From Ga0077555 sp963741565 (GTDB taxonomy: Bacteria > Pseudomonadota > Alphaproteobacteria > Rhizobiales > Hyphomicrobiaceae), in the NCBI GenBank assembly GCA_963741565.1, contig CAVUIK010000008.1:558001-622000 (forward strand): a DNA stretch of 64,000 bases, written 5' to 3'. Of this stretch, positions 1 to 8,816 are shown in pieces. The notes under the pieces are model-generated. The model searched no databases. It was not told where the DNA came from and saw only the letters and a program-made list of their open reading frames with translations. Each line of letters starts with the position of its first letter. Position 1 is the first letter of the stretch. The position numbers were made by a program, and so were the translations under genes.

Positions 1-147
1 CGCGGACTGTTCCCGGCGGGCGAAGGCGGCGGTTTTGCTGGCGGGATCCTGTCGGCATCGGTCGACGGAATTCGCGTCGCAGAGGCTGTCGGCCTCGCCA
101 TCACCGGGGGCGAGGCCGTCGTCCGGCCGCGGCGCGCGGCGGGCTGA
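1..147 (+). CDS. C-terminus of a flavoprotein (BaiN/HI0933-like), partial
   Basis: The frame is open from base 1 and ends at TGA 145-147, giving 48 residues of a C-terminus. It contains LFPAGEGGGFAGGI followed by SVDGIRVAEAVGLAI. That is the last FAD-contacting segment of NAD(P)/FAD-dependent dehydrogenases of the HI0933/BaiN and COG2509 type, where a P-x-GEG-x-G-x-AGGI motif precedes the final helix. The protein would be a cytoplasmic flavin oxidoreductase; its substrate cannot be told. The N-terminus lies outside the window. Family assignment rests on this one motif. Confidence 0.7.
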   Translation, partial: RGLFPAGEGGGFAGGILSASVDGIRVAEAVGLAITGGEAVVRPRRAAG

Positions 148-169
148 GGCCACTGGCGACGCAGCCGGC

Positions 170-559
170 TCAGACCTTCGTGCGCTCCAGTATCTCGATG
201 GTGACGCCTTCCGGTCCGTTGAGGAAGGCAATCCGCGTGCCGGGTCGGATCGTCTCCGGCCCGCGCGTGAAGACGGCGCCCTTCGCCTTAAGGTCCGCGC
301 ACACGGCGTCGATGTTCGCCACTTCCAGCCCGAAATGGTCGAGCCCCAGATGCGGATGGCCGGCACCGGCAACCGCCTTGGCATCGCCGCTGACATCCAG
401 AATGAAAATGTTGGCGCCACCGAGCTTCAGGTCGATGCGTGGTTTGCCGCCAGGCATCGTGCGGATCACCTCGGCGCCGAACATTTTCTCGTAGAAACTG
501 GCGGTGGCCTCGGGGTTCTTGGTAAAGATATGGATATGGTCGAACACGAACTTCGTCAT
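170..559 (-). CDS. VOC (glyoxalase/dioxygenase fold) family protein
   Basis: A 129-residue protein starting MTKFVFDHIHIFTKNPEATA and ending in an EGVTIEILE strand, typical of a single-module vicinal-oxygen-chelate protein. His8 (DHIH), the HFGLEV segment near residue 75 and the Glu of IEILE sit where VOC proteins carry metal ligands. The open frame extends about 145 codons upstream, but that extension has no VOC character, so the ATG at 559 is chosen. It is divergent from the SDR gene at 771 with about 210 bp between them. Its place beside an SDR and an aldo/keto reductase suggests a catabolic or detoxifying role; the substrate is unknown. Confidence 0.8.
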   Translation of the reverse strand: MTKFVFDHIHIFTKNPEATASFYEKMFGAEVIRTMPGGKPRIDLKLGGANIFILDVSGDAKAVAGAGHPHLGLDHFGLEVANIDAVCADLKAKGAVFTRGPETIRPGTRIAFLNGPEGVTIEILERTKV

Positions 560-770
560 GGCGGCGCTCCAATCGACTGCGGTGTCGCCATCATCCGCCA
601 GCTTGGCCGTCCGCACAACTCTTGGCGTCGGGGCAGGGCCATACATGGGCTGCCGGAAGCACCGAGCTTCATGCTTGCCCCCGCGGGCCGTCCGTGTTCG
701 ATTGCCGCGAAAGGCTAGGGGCCGGTGTGCCCGAGCCGACAGATCAACATCACAAACGGAGGATGCCGGC

Positions 771-1526
771 ATGGCAACGAACAAGGTCGCAATCATCACG
801 GGCGGCGGTACGGGTATCGGGCGCGCGGCGGCGCTGCATCTGCAGGCCGACGGCTGGAATGTCGTCGTCGCCGGACGGCGCAAGGACGAGCTCGAGAAAA
901 CGGTCGGTATGGCGAAGGCCGGCGGCGGTAAAATGCTCGCGGTCGCGACCGACGTGACCAAGCAGGCAGACGTCAAGCGCTTGTTTGGCGAGACCAAGAA
1001 GGCCTATGGCCGCCTCGATTTCCTGTTCAACAATGCCGGCATGGGGCTGCCCGCCGGTCCGATGGAGGATATCGCCATCGAGAAGTGGCAGGGCGTCGTC
1101 GACCTCAACCTGACAGCCTGCTTCATGTGCGCTCAAGAAGCGATCCGCATGTTCAAGGAGCAGAAGCCGCAAGGCGGCCGCATCGTCAACAACGGCTCGA
1201 TTTCGGCGCATACGCCGCGGCCGATGTCGGTCGCCTATACGGCGACGAAGCACGCCATTACGGGCCTCACCAAGTGCATCGCGCTCGACGGGCGGCCCTT
1301 CAACATCGCCTGCGGCCAGCTCGATATCGGCAATGCCGATACCAACATGGGCGGGCGCATGAAGGCCGGTGTACCGCAACCGCGCGGCGACATCATGCCG
1401 GAACCGGTGTTTGACGTGGAGCACTGCGGCTCCGCGATCCGCTACATGGCCTCGTTACCGCTCGACACCAACGTGTTCGAGATGACCATCAAGGCGACCA
1501 ACATGCCCTACGAAGGGCGCGGATGA
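771..1526 (+). CDS. SDR family NAD(P)-dependent oxidoreductase
   Basis: A 251-residue classical short-chain dehydrogenase. The nucleotide-binding TGGGTGIG motif is at residues 10-17, the structural NNAG at 87-90, the catalytic Ser at 143 and the Tyr156-x-x-x-Lys160 pair in YTATK. The start at 771 follows a strong AACGGAGG ribosome site. It would reduce a carbonyl or oxidise an alcohol with NAD(P)(H) in the cytoplasm; the substrate cannot be inferred. The gene converges on the aldo/keto reductase downstream and is divergent from the VOC gene. Confidence 0.92.
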   Translation: MATNKVAIITGGGTGIGRAAALHLQADGWNVVVAGRRKDELEKTVGMAKAGGGKMLAVATDVTKQADVKRLFGETKKAYGRLDFLFNNAGMGLPAGPMEDIAIEKWQGVVDLNLTACFMCAQEAIRMFKEQKPQGGRIVNNGSISAHTPRPMSVAYTATKHAITGLTKCIALDGRPFNIACGQLDIGNADTNMGGRMKAGVPQPRGDIMPEPVFDVEHCGSAIRYMASLPLDTNVFEMTIKATNMPYEGRG

Positions 1527-1616
1527 CGCAACTGCACTCGATCCCGGGGCTACCGGCCGATGCCGCAAACCCGGGAACGCTGGCCTGGGACCTGGCCGGC
1601 AAGCCGGGGCATGGCG

Positions 1617-2619
1617 TCAGCCGATGCCGAGCGCCGTGCCTGGCGGCCGTTTGATATTGTCAGGCGCGTCGAGACCGACACCCCGAAGTCCGCTGAACAA
1701 TTCGTAGAGCTTTCGCGACATCGGCCGCCGGCAATGCCGGCCGCAGGATCGATGCCACATTGCTCTTCAGATGATCGATGCTGGAGGTGCCAAACAGCAC
1801 GACATCGGCGCCTGGCTCGTGCCGGGCAAACCGGTAGGCTGCATCGACGATGCTCTCAGCGCCGCCTTCATGCAGCAGGAAGCCGAGCGGATTGTCTGAG
1901 GCCGCAAGGGCTGACGGCAACTTGCCTTCCGCGACAAGCTTCTCGACCGTCTCCGCGAGCAGCCCTGGCTTCGAGAAGATATTGCGCACGACGAACATCA
2001 TCAGCGTGCCGACGCCGTGTTTCTGCGTCAGCGGGAAAATAGCTTTTCGCGCACCCTGGTTCAGCATGTGGTAGCCGAGCATCGCGACCTCCCAGAGCGG
2101 GTCGGGGACTGCGCGCTGCAGCATCGTCTGCTCCGGATCGTTGGGCGATGTCTCGCTCAGACCGAGATGGCGGATCTTGCCCTTCGCCTTTTCCTTCTCG
2201 AGAGCGGGCGCGATCACGTTGCGTGCGTGGTCGTAAACCTTGGGGCCGACGCCGTGCAGCAGGAACACCTCGACGTAATCCATGCCGAGCCGCACCAGCG
2301 ACGCGTCGAGATTGGCGACCACTTCGGCCGCCGTCATCAGCTCGCCTCCTTTCATGATGCGGCTTTTGGTCGAAATCACCACGCGATCGCGTTCAGACGG
2401 CGTGAAGGATTTGCCGAGAATGGCTTCGGTCCCATAGGCCTCCGCCGTGTCGAAAAAATTAATGCCCAGATCATGAGCCGCACGCACGATGTCTATCGAT
2501 TGCGCGTCGCTCAAGCCGCGGCCCTGGCCGATGCGGCTGTTGCCGCCACAGCCGAGGCCCGCCACGCTCACCTTGAGGCCGGTGCGGCCCAGCGTCGTGA
2601 ACTGCATAGATTTCCCCAT
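1617..2619 (-). CDS. Aldo/keto reductase, with an apparent +1 frameshift near its C-terminus
   Basis: An NAD(P)H-dependent aldo/keto reductase of about 333 residues if repaired. It begins MGKSMQFTTLGRTGLKVSV, and the catalytic tetrad is visible as Asp57, Tyr62, Lys85 and His122. As written, the frame stops at 1660 after an unlikely Arg-rich tail. In the next frame the same DNA reads KLYELFSGLRGVGLDAP, a normal C-terminus for this family, and stops at 1617. The shift falls at about 1710 (codons GCG AAA, one extra base, then CTC TAC). The span is 1,003 bp, one more than a multiple of three. Substrate unknown. The methyltransferase gene lies 17 bp upstream on the same strand, so the two are probably cotranscribed. 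Confidence 0.85.
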
Positions 2620-2636
2620 GGTGTCGAAGGCTGACG

Positions 2637-3437
2637 TTACGCCGGCCGTCTGGCAATCGCGATCAGCTCGTCAAGCGTGAAGCCGAGTTTCCCGTCGGTC
2701 GCGGCCGGCTTCAGAAACGCCTTGAGAGCGGGGGCTGCGTCATCAAGCATGGCTTTCAGCCGTGGCACCGTCTCCGCCGGCACCTGCATGGTTTTCACCC
2801 AGCTGGCGAAATCCATCGCTTTCGGGGCGTGCTCGCGATGCACCAGCGTTAACCCCGCTTCCTCCATCAGCTCGAGCCACTCGCCGGTCGGCAAGGCGCG
2901 CCCGTGGCTCGGATCGCGCACCTTCTCGAAGGCATTGTAACCGAGGGCGGCGTCGCGCAGATCAGCCTTTGAGAAACCTGGTGTCGTCTCGGGGTCCGGC
3001 GAGACGTTGTCGACGAGCGCGAACGTGCCGCCCGGTCTCAGCACACGAAACGTTTCCGACAGGAACATCGGAATGCTCGGAAAGTGATGTGGCGCAATGC
3101 GGCAGGTGACAAGGTCAAAGCTCGCGTCGGGAAACGGCAGGCTTTCGGCATCGGCGATCGCCGTCTCCATGTTGGAATAGCCCTTCTCGGCGGCTAGTTT
3201 CTTCACTTGCTCCAGCATCTCGGGCGTCAGATCGCTCGCGATCACTTTGGCGACGTGCGGCGCAAAAGCCGCCGCTGTATGTCCGGCACCCGTCGCGACA
3301 TCGAGCGCGACCCAGGATTTCTGTGGCTTCACCAGCTCGACAAGGCGACCGAGGCTCGCGCCTTTGGCATGGACGGCCGAGGTCAGGTAGGCGGCGGCGT
3401 TGGCGCCGAACTGTTGTTGGACGAGCTCTTTCGACAT
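2637..3437 (-). CDS. Class I SAM-dependent methyltransferase
   Basis: A 266-residue methyltransferase of the UbiE/Methyltransf_11 type. Motif I (LDVATGAGHTA, residues 45-55) binds S-adenosylmethionine. The acidic loop SDLTPEM ends the second strand, DAESLPFPDASFD is motif II, and FRVLRPGGTFALVD is motif III. It acts in the cytoplasm; the methyl acceptor is unknown, since this fold serves quinone, arsenic and small-molecule substrates alike. The aldo/keto reductase follows 17 bp downstream. The 242 bp upstream of its start, as far as the Bug-type gene, hold no convincing gene. Confidence 0.88.
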   Translation of the reverse strand: MSKELVQQQFGANAAAYLTSAVHAKGASLGRLVELVKPQKSWVALDVATGAGHTAAAFAPHVAKVIASDLTPEMLEQVKKLAAEKGYSNMETAIADAESLPFPDASFDLVTCRIAPHHFPSIPMFLSETFRVLRPGGTFALVDNVSPDPETTPGFSKADLRDAALGYNAFEKVRDPSHGRALPTGEWLELMEEAGLTLVHREHAPKAMDFASWVKTMQVPAETVPRLKAMLDDAAPALKAFLKPAATDGKLGFTLDELIAIARRPA

Positions 3438-3679
3438 TCAGCAGTTCCTTCTGGAAGCCGTCATTTGCGATGAAATCTATCACACGAGAATCGCTTACGT
3501 CCCAGTAGACAATGCGCCGGGCTTCGCTGCGCCCGCCTCCCAGATCTCCCACGTTCAGGAGGCCAGTGACTTGCCCAACCGCATGACACACGCGCCCAGA
3601 AAGCGTCGAAATGGGTGATCGGCCGCTTGGAAATTAATCGTGAGGCAGCGCCGGTCGTCAGCGGCTTCGGAAGGACCCG

Positions 3680-4627
3680 CTACTCAAGTTTGAAGTTGGT
3701 CTTCTGCACCCAATTCTTGTAGATCTCGGCCTCCTTCTGGACCTGCTTGGCAAGCTCGGTCTGCGTCGCCTTGTACGTGACGAAACCGATCTTCAACATG
3801 CGCTCGCTGTACTCGGCATTCGTCGCGAGCTCGGCCATCGCGCCAGCCAGCGCGTCGATGATCGGCTGGGGCGTTCCGACGGGCGCCAGCAGTCCGCCCC
3901 AGACCGGCAGCTCGACCGGGAAGCCCTGCTCGCCGAAGGTCTGCACATCGGGAAACTCGGGGTGGCGCCGCCCGCCGATCACGCCGAGCATCTTCACTTT
4001 GCCTTGGCGCACATGTGGAAAGAACAGGCTGTCCTGCATGACATCGAGGCGTCCCTCGAGGAAATCGGGTAAGGCTTCGGCGCCGGTGCGATAGGGGATG
4101 TGCGTGATGTCGACGCCGGCCAGCATTTTGAAGGCCTCGCCGCGCAGGTGCGAGGCGGAACCGGCACCCGGCGAGGAGTAGGAGAGTTTCCCAGGATTGG
4201 CTTTGGCGAAGGCCTGCAGCTCTTTCAGGTTGTTGAAGGGCTTATCTTTCAATACGCCGAAGGCGTAGATCAACTCGCCGAACGGCGCGATCGGCACCAG
4301 ATCCGATGTCTTGTAGCTGGTCGGCCGAAGCAGCGGCAACAGCACATACGGCGCGTTCGGACCGCAGTAGATCGTATAGCCGTCCGGCGTCGCGCGAACG
4401 ACGGCCTCGGTGCCGATCTGTCCGGCCGCGCCAGCGCGGTTCTCGACGATGAACGGTTTACCGAATTTCTTCTGCAGCCCCTCGGCGACGGTCCGCGCGG
4501 GAATGTCCGCAGCCCCGCCCGCGGGATAGGGCACGACAAGCTTGACCGGCTTGTCGGGCCATTGTGCATTGGCTGGTGCCGCGACGCTCAACGCCAAGCC
4601 AATCGCAATGACGATACGGGACAACAT
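3680..4627 (-). CDS. Bug-family (tripartite tricarboxylate transporter) substrate-binding protein
   Basis: A 315-residue periplasmic receptor. The N-terminus MLSRIVIAIGLALSVAAPAN followed by AQWPDKPV is a clear signal peptide with cleavage near AQ. The hallmark KLVVPYPAGGAADIPAR follows, then the conserved GAAGQIGTEAV and YSSPGAGSASHLRGE segments. The ATG at 4627 is chosen because a strong AGGAGGAG ribosome site precedes it; the open frame extends upstream without signal-peptide character. Bug receptors bind small carboxylates or aromatics and usually lack a linked permease, as here. The gene is divergent from the dioxygenase-like gene at 4778, which suggests joint control. Confidence 0.92.
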   Translation of the reverse strand: MLSRIVIAIGLALSVAAPANAQWPDKPVKLVVPYPAGGAADIPARTVAEGLQKKFGKPFIVENRAGAAGQIGTEAVVRATPDGYTIYCGPNAPYVLLPLLRPTSYKTSDLVPIAPFGELIYAFGVLKDKPFNNLKELQAFAKANPGKLSYSSPGAGSASHLRGEAFKMLAGVDITHIPYRTGAEALPDFLEGRLDVMQDSLFFPHVRQGKVKMLGVIGGRRHPEFPDVQTFGEQGFPVELPVWGGLLAPVGTPQPIIDALAGAMAELATNAEYSERMLKIGFVTYKATQTELAKQVQKEAEIYKNWVQKTNFKLE

Positions 4628-4777
4628 GGGGCCTCCTCCTGGTCCGGACGGACAAACGGTACCGAGCCTTAGCCTGACACGGCCAAAGGGCGGCGGGCAA
4701 TGGCAAGATGGCATGCTTGACGTCGCCCTGGTGTTCTTGAGAGGCTGGTTGAGAACAATGGACCCGGGAGATGCGTT

Positions 4778-5947
4778 ATGAACGACAGTACCCCCCAATC
4801 CTCGTCACAGACACGGGCCGAACATCAGGCGCGCATGGCGGCCTATCTTACAGCAGGCGAAGCGAGGGCGCGCGCCATTGGCAACAAGGGCCCTATTCGC
4901 TTCGACGCAGACGGCCGACTCCATCCCGATATCGTCGCGGCCTATTGGCGGCATGGCTTCTACATCTTCGAGGGCGTGGTCGGAGCGCAGGAAGTTGCGG
5001 CCCTGCGCGCGGACGCAACCAACATGCTCGAGCGTTCACCGGTCAGCCCGGGAGCCACTGTCGACGCGAAGGGCCGCCCGGCGCTCGGCCGCGACCATGC
5101 CCGCGAGCCCTACACCTTCATCAAGCCGCTCTCCGATCCCTGGGGTGGCACCGACAAGCTCAACGGCCGCCATCCGACCAAGATGGCGGAGGCCAAGGCC
5201 GACAGCGACGCGCCGGAGCACGTCGTGTTCCTGATGTACGGCATGTGCATGGCGATGCCGGCCGGCCTGCGCGTCTACGGCCATCCGCAACTTCTCGCCA
5301 TCGCGGAGGCGATCAACGGCGCCGACTTCGTTCCCTACAATGACGCGATTTTCGTCAAACAACCGGGCGTCGGCGGCTCGGTCGCCTGGCATCAGGATGG
5401 CGTCACGCACTGGGGCAAGCCGGACTGGGATCAGGGGAGCCACGGGTTCAATTTCCAGGTTCAGCTCTACCCGACGACGGCCGCCAACTGCCTGTGGGTC
5501 GTGCCCGGCAGCCACAAGCTCGGCAAGATCGACATCAAGAAGCTGGTTGCCGACAACGGCGGCGACGACCGGTTGCCGGATGCGGTGCCGCTGATCTGCG
5601 GGCCGGGCGACGTCACCATGGTCAACCGCCAATGCCTGCACGGCTCGTTCGCCAACTCATCGCCCGACATCCGCATTTCGCTGACGTTCGGCTTTCACCG
5701 GCGCCGGTCGGTGCTCGGCCAGAAAGGCGCGCTGATGGCGTCCGCGAATGCGGTCTATGACGAGACGCGCATCTTCGAGCGCTCGGCGGTGATCCCGGTC
5801 GCCATTGACGCGCGGGCGCAAACCTATCCGCAGGAGAGGCGGTTTACCTATCAGCCGTTTGCCGGACGCGAGACCGAATTCCGCTTCAACGACGATACGA
5901 TGCGCCGGGTGATCAAGGACTACAACACCAAGGATCTCGCGATCTAA
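4778..5947 (+). CDS. Phytanoyl-CoA dioxygenase (PhyH) family protein
   Basis: A 389-residue Fe(II)/2-oxoglutarate-dependent oxygenase. The iron ligands are visible as His205-x-Asp207 (in VAWHQDGVTHW) and His288 (in RQCLHGSFAN). An Arg near residue 300 (PDIRIS) is positioned to hold 2-oxoglutarate. It would hydroxylate an acyl-CoA or another lipophilic acid in the cytoplasm; the real substrate is unknown. The ATG at 4778 opens about 150 bp from the divergent Bug receptor. The thiolase-like/DUF35 genes converge from downstream, so an acyl-CoA degradation theme is plausible but inferred. Confidence 0.88.
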   Translation: MNDSTPQSSSQTRAEHQARMAAYLTAGEARARAIGNKGPIRFDADGRLHPDIVAAYWRHGFYIFEGVVGAQEVAALRADATNMLERSPVSPGATVDAKGRPALGRDHAREPYTFIKPLSDPWGGTDKLNGRHPTKMAEAKADSDAPEHVVFLMYGMCMAMPAGLRVYGHPQLLAIAEAINGADFVPYNDAIFVKQPGVGGSVAWHQDGVTHWGKPDWDQGSHGFNFQVQLYPTTAANCLWVVPGSHKLGKIDIKKLVADNGGDDRLPDAVPLICGPGDVTMVNRQCLHGSFANSSPDIRISLTFGFHRRRSVLGQKGALMASANAVYDETRIFERSAVIPVAIDARAQTYPQERRFTYQPFAGRETEFRFNDDTMRRVIKDYNTKDLAI

Positions 5948-5994
5948 GGGAACAGAACCGCGCCCCGGATCAGCGGACACGATTGCAGATGACA

Positions 5995-6012
5995 CCCGGC
6001 AGTGGTGCCGGG
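5995..6012. terminator. Hairpin between convergent genes
   Basis: CCCGGCA, a GTGG loop, then TGCCGGG form a perfect 7-bp stem. It lies in the 92 bp between the plus-strand dioxygenase gene and the minus-strand DUF35 gene. There is no U-tract on either strand, so a bidirectional terminator role is inferred from position only. Confidence 0.35.
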
Positions 6013-6039
6013 CCGAAGCCAGACACCACCAGTAGCGCT

Positions 6040-6427
6040 TTAAGCCGGCGTGAAGCAGGGCAGCTTGCCGCCGCCTTCGCTGTCGCTTGAACACGACCTT
6101 CACCTTCTGGCCGACCTTCACCTTCGCGTGGTCGCAATCGACGATGTTGGTCATCATCGACACGCCCTCATCCAGCGTGACGTAGGCGATCACGTAGGCC
6201 GGCTTGGCCGCGTGCATGATCGAGTAGGTGTAGACCTCGCCGGTGCCCTTGGCCTGCTTCCACTCGAGATTGGTGGACATGCAGTGCGGGCAGATGCCGC
6301 GCGGATAATGGTGCGGCTTCTTGCAGTCCTTGCAGTGCTGAACCATCAGCTTGCCGGCCTTGGCGCCTTCCCAATAGGGCTCGGTGCCGGGCGTCGGCGG
6401 GACAACCTGATAACATTTATCGCTCAT
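6040..6427 (-). CDS. DUF35 / OB-fold acyl-CoA-associated protein, with an apparent +1 frameshift
   Basis: The protein begins MSDKCYQVVPPTPGTEPYWE and has a rubredoxin-like zinc ribbon (CKDC and CPHC), then an OB-fold strand series ending VKVGQKVKVVFK. As written, the frame leaves the family there and runs on to 5657. With one base removed at about 6085 it ends DSEGGGKLPCFTPA and stops at TAA 6040-6042, the normal C-terminus of this family, giving 128 residues. The span is 388 bp, one over a multiple of three. DUF35 proteins pair with thiolase-like proteins and bind the acyl-CoA pantetheine arm. Here the partner gene lies 5 bp upstream. Either a sequence error or a real C-terminal mutation. 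Confidence 0.88.
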
Positions 6428-6432
6428 GCTTT

Positions 6433-7608
6433 TTACTCCCGCTCGAGGATGACAGTGGCGCCGACGTGGCGCGTGCCGAGCGAGCCGCCCGTTCCATGCG
6501 CCAGCACCAGGCCGTGGTCTTTGACCTGCACCTTCGGGTGCGCTTCGCCGCGCGCCTGGCGCACCGCCTCGATCACCTTGGTCATGCCGCCGCGGTTGCC
6601 CGGATGGTTCGAGCACAAGCCGCCGCCGTCGGTGTTGAACGGCAGCTTGCCGACGCCGGAGATCAGATTGCCGTCGGAGACGAACTTGCCGCCCTCGCCC
6701 TTCTTGCAGAAGCCGAGGTCCTCGATCTGCATCACAACGGTGATCGTGAAGCTGTCGTAGATCGAGGCGTACTTGATGTCGGATGGCTTGATGCCCGCCA
6801 TCTCGAAGGCACGTTTGCCGGACTCGGCACCCGCCGAATAGGTGAGGTCGAGCCCGACGCCGCCGCCCTGGATTTTGTTGGCTTCGCCGGTGCCGATCAC
6901 CTTGACCAGCGGCCGCTTCAGCTTCTTGGCGATCTCCGGCCGGGCGATGACCAGCGCGCCGCCGCCGTCCGAGATGACGCAGCAGTCGAGCCGGTGCAGC
7001 GGATCGGCCACCATCGGCGAGTTGACGACTTCCTCTACGGTGACCACCTTCGGCAGCATGGCGTGCGGGTTGTACTGCGCGTGATGCGAGGCCGCGACCT
7101 TCACCCAGGCCAGCTGCTCCGAAGTGGTGCCGAACTGGTGCATGTGGCGGCGTGCGCACATGGCGTACATGTTGGCGGTCGCCGGACCATAGGGGAACTC
7201 GAACTGCAGATCGGCCTGCTGCGGATTGCCCATGCGCGGCGCCGTGCCGGTCTGGACACCTTCCGAACGCGGCCGGCCGGCGAGGGTGATCAGCGCCACG
7301 TTGCATTTGCCGGACGCGATCGCCTCCAGCGCGTGGCCGACGTGCACGTTGTAGGACGAGCCGCCGGTGTCGGTCGTATCGTAGTGCTTGAGCTTCAGGC
7401 CCATGTACTCGACCAGCGACAGCCCGCCGAGGCCTGGCGTGTCGCCCGCCGCGCAGAAAAAGCCGTCGACGTCGTTCTTGGTGAGCCCGGCGTCCTCGAT
7501 CGCGCCTTTGGCGCACTCGGCGTGGAGCTGCATCAGCGAGATATCCGGCGCTTTCCGGGTCGGGTGCTCGTAAGCCCCGACAATGTACGCTTTGCCCTTG
7601 AGACTCAT
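6433..7608 (-). CDS. Thiolase-like (SCP2/Ltp2-type) acyl-CoA protein
   Basis: A 391-residue thiolase-superfamily protein starting MSLKGKAYIVGAYEHPTRKA. At the place of the nucleophilic Cys of true thiolases it reads DTGGSSYNVHVGHAL, with Ser instead of Cys. The C-terminal NHPGNRGG and LAHGTGGSLGTRH segments are those of the SCP2/Ltp2 group. Proteins of this group paired with DUF35 partners, such as Ltp2 with the ChsH2 DUF35 domain, act as retro-aldolases on acyl-CoAs rather than as Claisen enzymes. By analogy this pair may split a beta-hydroxyacyl-CoA; that is inference. The start at 7608 has a GAGG site upstream. Confidence 0.88.
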   Translation of the reverse strand: MSLKGKAYIVGAYEHPTRKAPDISLMQLHAECAKGAIEDAGLTKNDVDGFFCAAGDTPGLGGLSLVEYMGLKLKHYDTTDTGGSSYNVHVGHALEAIASGKCNVALITLAGRPRSEGVQTGTAPRMGNPQQADLQFEFPYGPATANMYAMCARRHMHQFGTTSEQLAWVKVAASHHAQYNPHAMLPKVVTVEEVVNSPMVADPLHRLDCCVISDGGGALVIARPEIAKKLKRPLVKVIGTGEANKIQGGGVGLDLTYSAGAESGKRAFEMAGIKPSDIKYASIYDSFTITVVMQIEDLGFCKKGEGGKFVSDGNLISGVGKLPFNTDGGGLCSNHPGNRGGMTKVIEAVRQARGEAHPKVQVKDHGLVLAHGTGGSLGTRHVGATVILERE

Positions 7609-7725
7609 TCTGTGGAAACCTCCCTCGTTGCGATTGCGTGATCCAAGTCGCCGCAGGTTCGCGCGAAGCAGGCGTGCCGTCAATCATGTCCGGACAAAAG
7701 GGAGCCCTGCGTGGCCCGCCTGCCG

Positions 7726-8589
7726 TCAGCGAGCGGGTGGCGGCAGGAGCTCCGGCCGGTACTCGAAGTGCATGGTATCGTAGTGGTACCACTTGCCGCC
7801 CCAGATGAAGCCGTGCTTCTCGAAGACGGAGACGATCGCCATCGGGACCTCGTTCTTATAGACCGGCGCCCCGCTTGGCTCAGCCTTGTCCCAGCGCCAG
7901 TAATGGGCGTGCCGGGTCGCGATATCGATAGCAGTGCCGTGTCCGTGGCTGCTGATCCGCGTGGTGCCGGCGATCTCACGGCAGTTGAACGTGCCGGCGG
8001 CCGGGAACAGGAACCGGTCCAACTCCGCCGGCAGCCGATCGAGTTCGGCGCTGATCGCTGTGAGTTTCTCCGCCACACCGTTCGCTGATGTCACCTTGAG
8101 CGTCTTGCCCCACTTCTGTGGCAACCAGACCACATCGACCAGGCGTCGTTGGACCTCGCCCTTACGGCAGTCGCCATACATCTTGGTAAACAGCGGCTCG
8201 TGCCGGATGCGGCCAGGGTCGACGTTGATGCCCGGCGGGAAACCGGCCGCCCCCATCACATATGGGGCATGGAACATGTCCTTGATGTCGGCCGCCTCGA
8301 GCCGGTAAGTGTGCGATTTGTCGCCGGCGCCGTCGTTGATGCGCATCTGCGTGCCATCCTTCCAGACCAGTGCGTTACCCTCGATCCGCTCCAGCGCCGC
8401 CGGATAGGACGCTACCAGATGGTCGAGCTGCCGGGCGATATCCGAGCCTTGTGCGACGCCGGTCGCAACGACACCCGGACACAGCATCGCCCCAAGCGCG
8501 AGCAGCCCGGACACCAGGCCGGACGCAAGCAAGGATCGCGCCGGCAAGGATCGCGCCGGCCAGGTTCGGGGCCCACTGAACGGGTTCAT
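7726..8589 (-). CDS. M15-type extensin/D-Ala-D-Ala carboxypeptidase-like protein, exported
   Basis: A 287-residue protein. An N-terminal Arg-containing segment and a hydrophobic stretch (LVSGLLALGAMLCPGVVA) indicate export. The zinc-site motifs of peptidase M15 are clear: SSHGHGTAID supplies the first His and Asp, and WYHYDTMHFEY supplies the last His. It probably trims peptidoglycan peptides in the periplasm. The ATG at 8589 is preferred over upstream in-frame starts because the signal peptide begins there. It is divergent from ppx. Two copies of a 15-bp direct repeat duplicate five residues (ARSLP) ahead of the hydrophobic core. Confidence 0.85.
   Translation of the reverse strand: MNPFSGPRTWPARSLPARSLLASGLVSGLLALGAMLCPGVVATGVAQGSDIARQLDHLVASYPAALERIEGNALVWKDGTQMRINDGAGDKSHTYRLEAADIKDMFHAPYVMGAAGFPPGINVDPGRIRHEPLFTKMYGDCRKGEVQRRLVDVVWLPQKWGKTLKVTSANGVAEKLTAISAELDRLPAELDRFLFPAAGTFNCREIAGTTRISSHGHGTAIDIATRHAHYWRWDKAEPSGAPVYKNEVPMAIVSVFEKHGFIWGGKWYHYDTMHFEYRPELLPPPAR
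8530..8559. repeat. In-frame 15-bp tandem duplication in the M15 peptidase signal region
   Basis: CAAGGATCGCGCCGG occurs twice head to tail. The duplication keeps the frame and repeats five residues just before the hydrophobic core of the signal peptide. It is probably a replication-slippage product. Confidence 0.85.
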
Positions 8590-8816
8590 GCGCAAAGAGA
8601 CCTCACCGTTAAAGCTGCGCCAATTTGGCAACGAACGGCTGACCGCGAAAGTGTTGTTCACCCAAATCCCCGGCTGTTGGCAAGCGCGCGCTATCAGCCT
8701 TGTCGCAAAGCTGCTATCCTCAGCCTCAAGTGCAACCAGACAACCGCCTGAAGACTGCGGTCGGCTCCGTCGGGAGACGGCCCGGTATTTGATCATCCAG
8801 GCCCTGGGGACAGACA

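Noticed and set aside
3400..3618. A 72-codon plus-strand frame between the methyltransferase and Bug receptor genes
   Set aside because: It has no ribosome site or family features and overlaps the methyltransferase start in antisense.
5657..7792. A 711-codon frame covering DUF35 and the thiolase region
   Set aside because: Only the 128-residue DUF35 part is homologous; the rest is a shadow of the thiolase-like gene and of the dioxygenase gene end.
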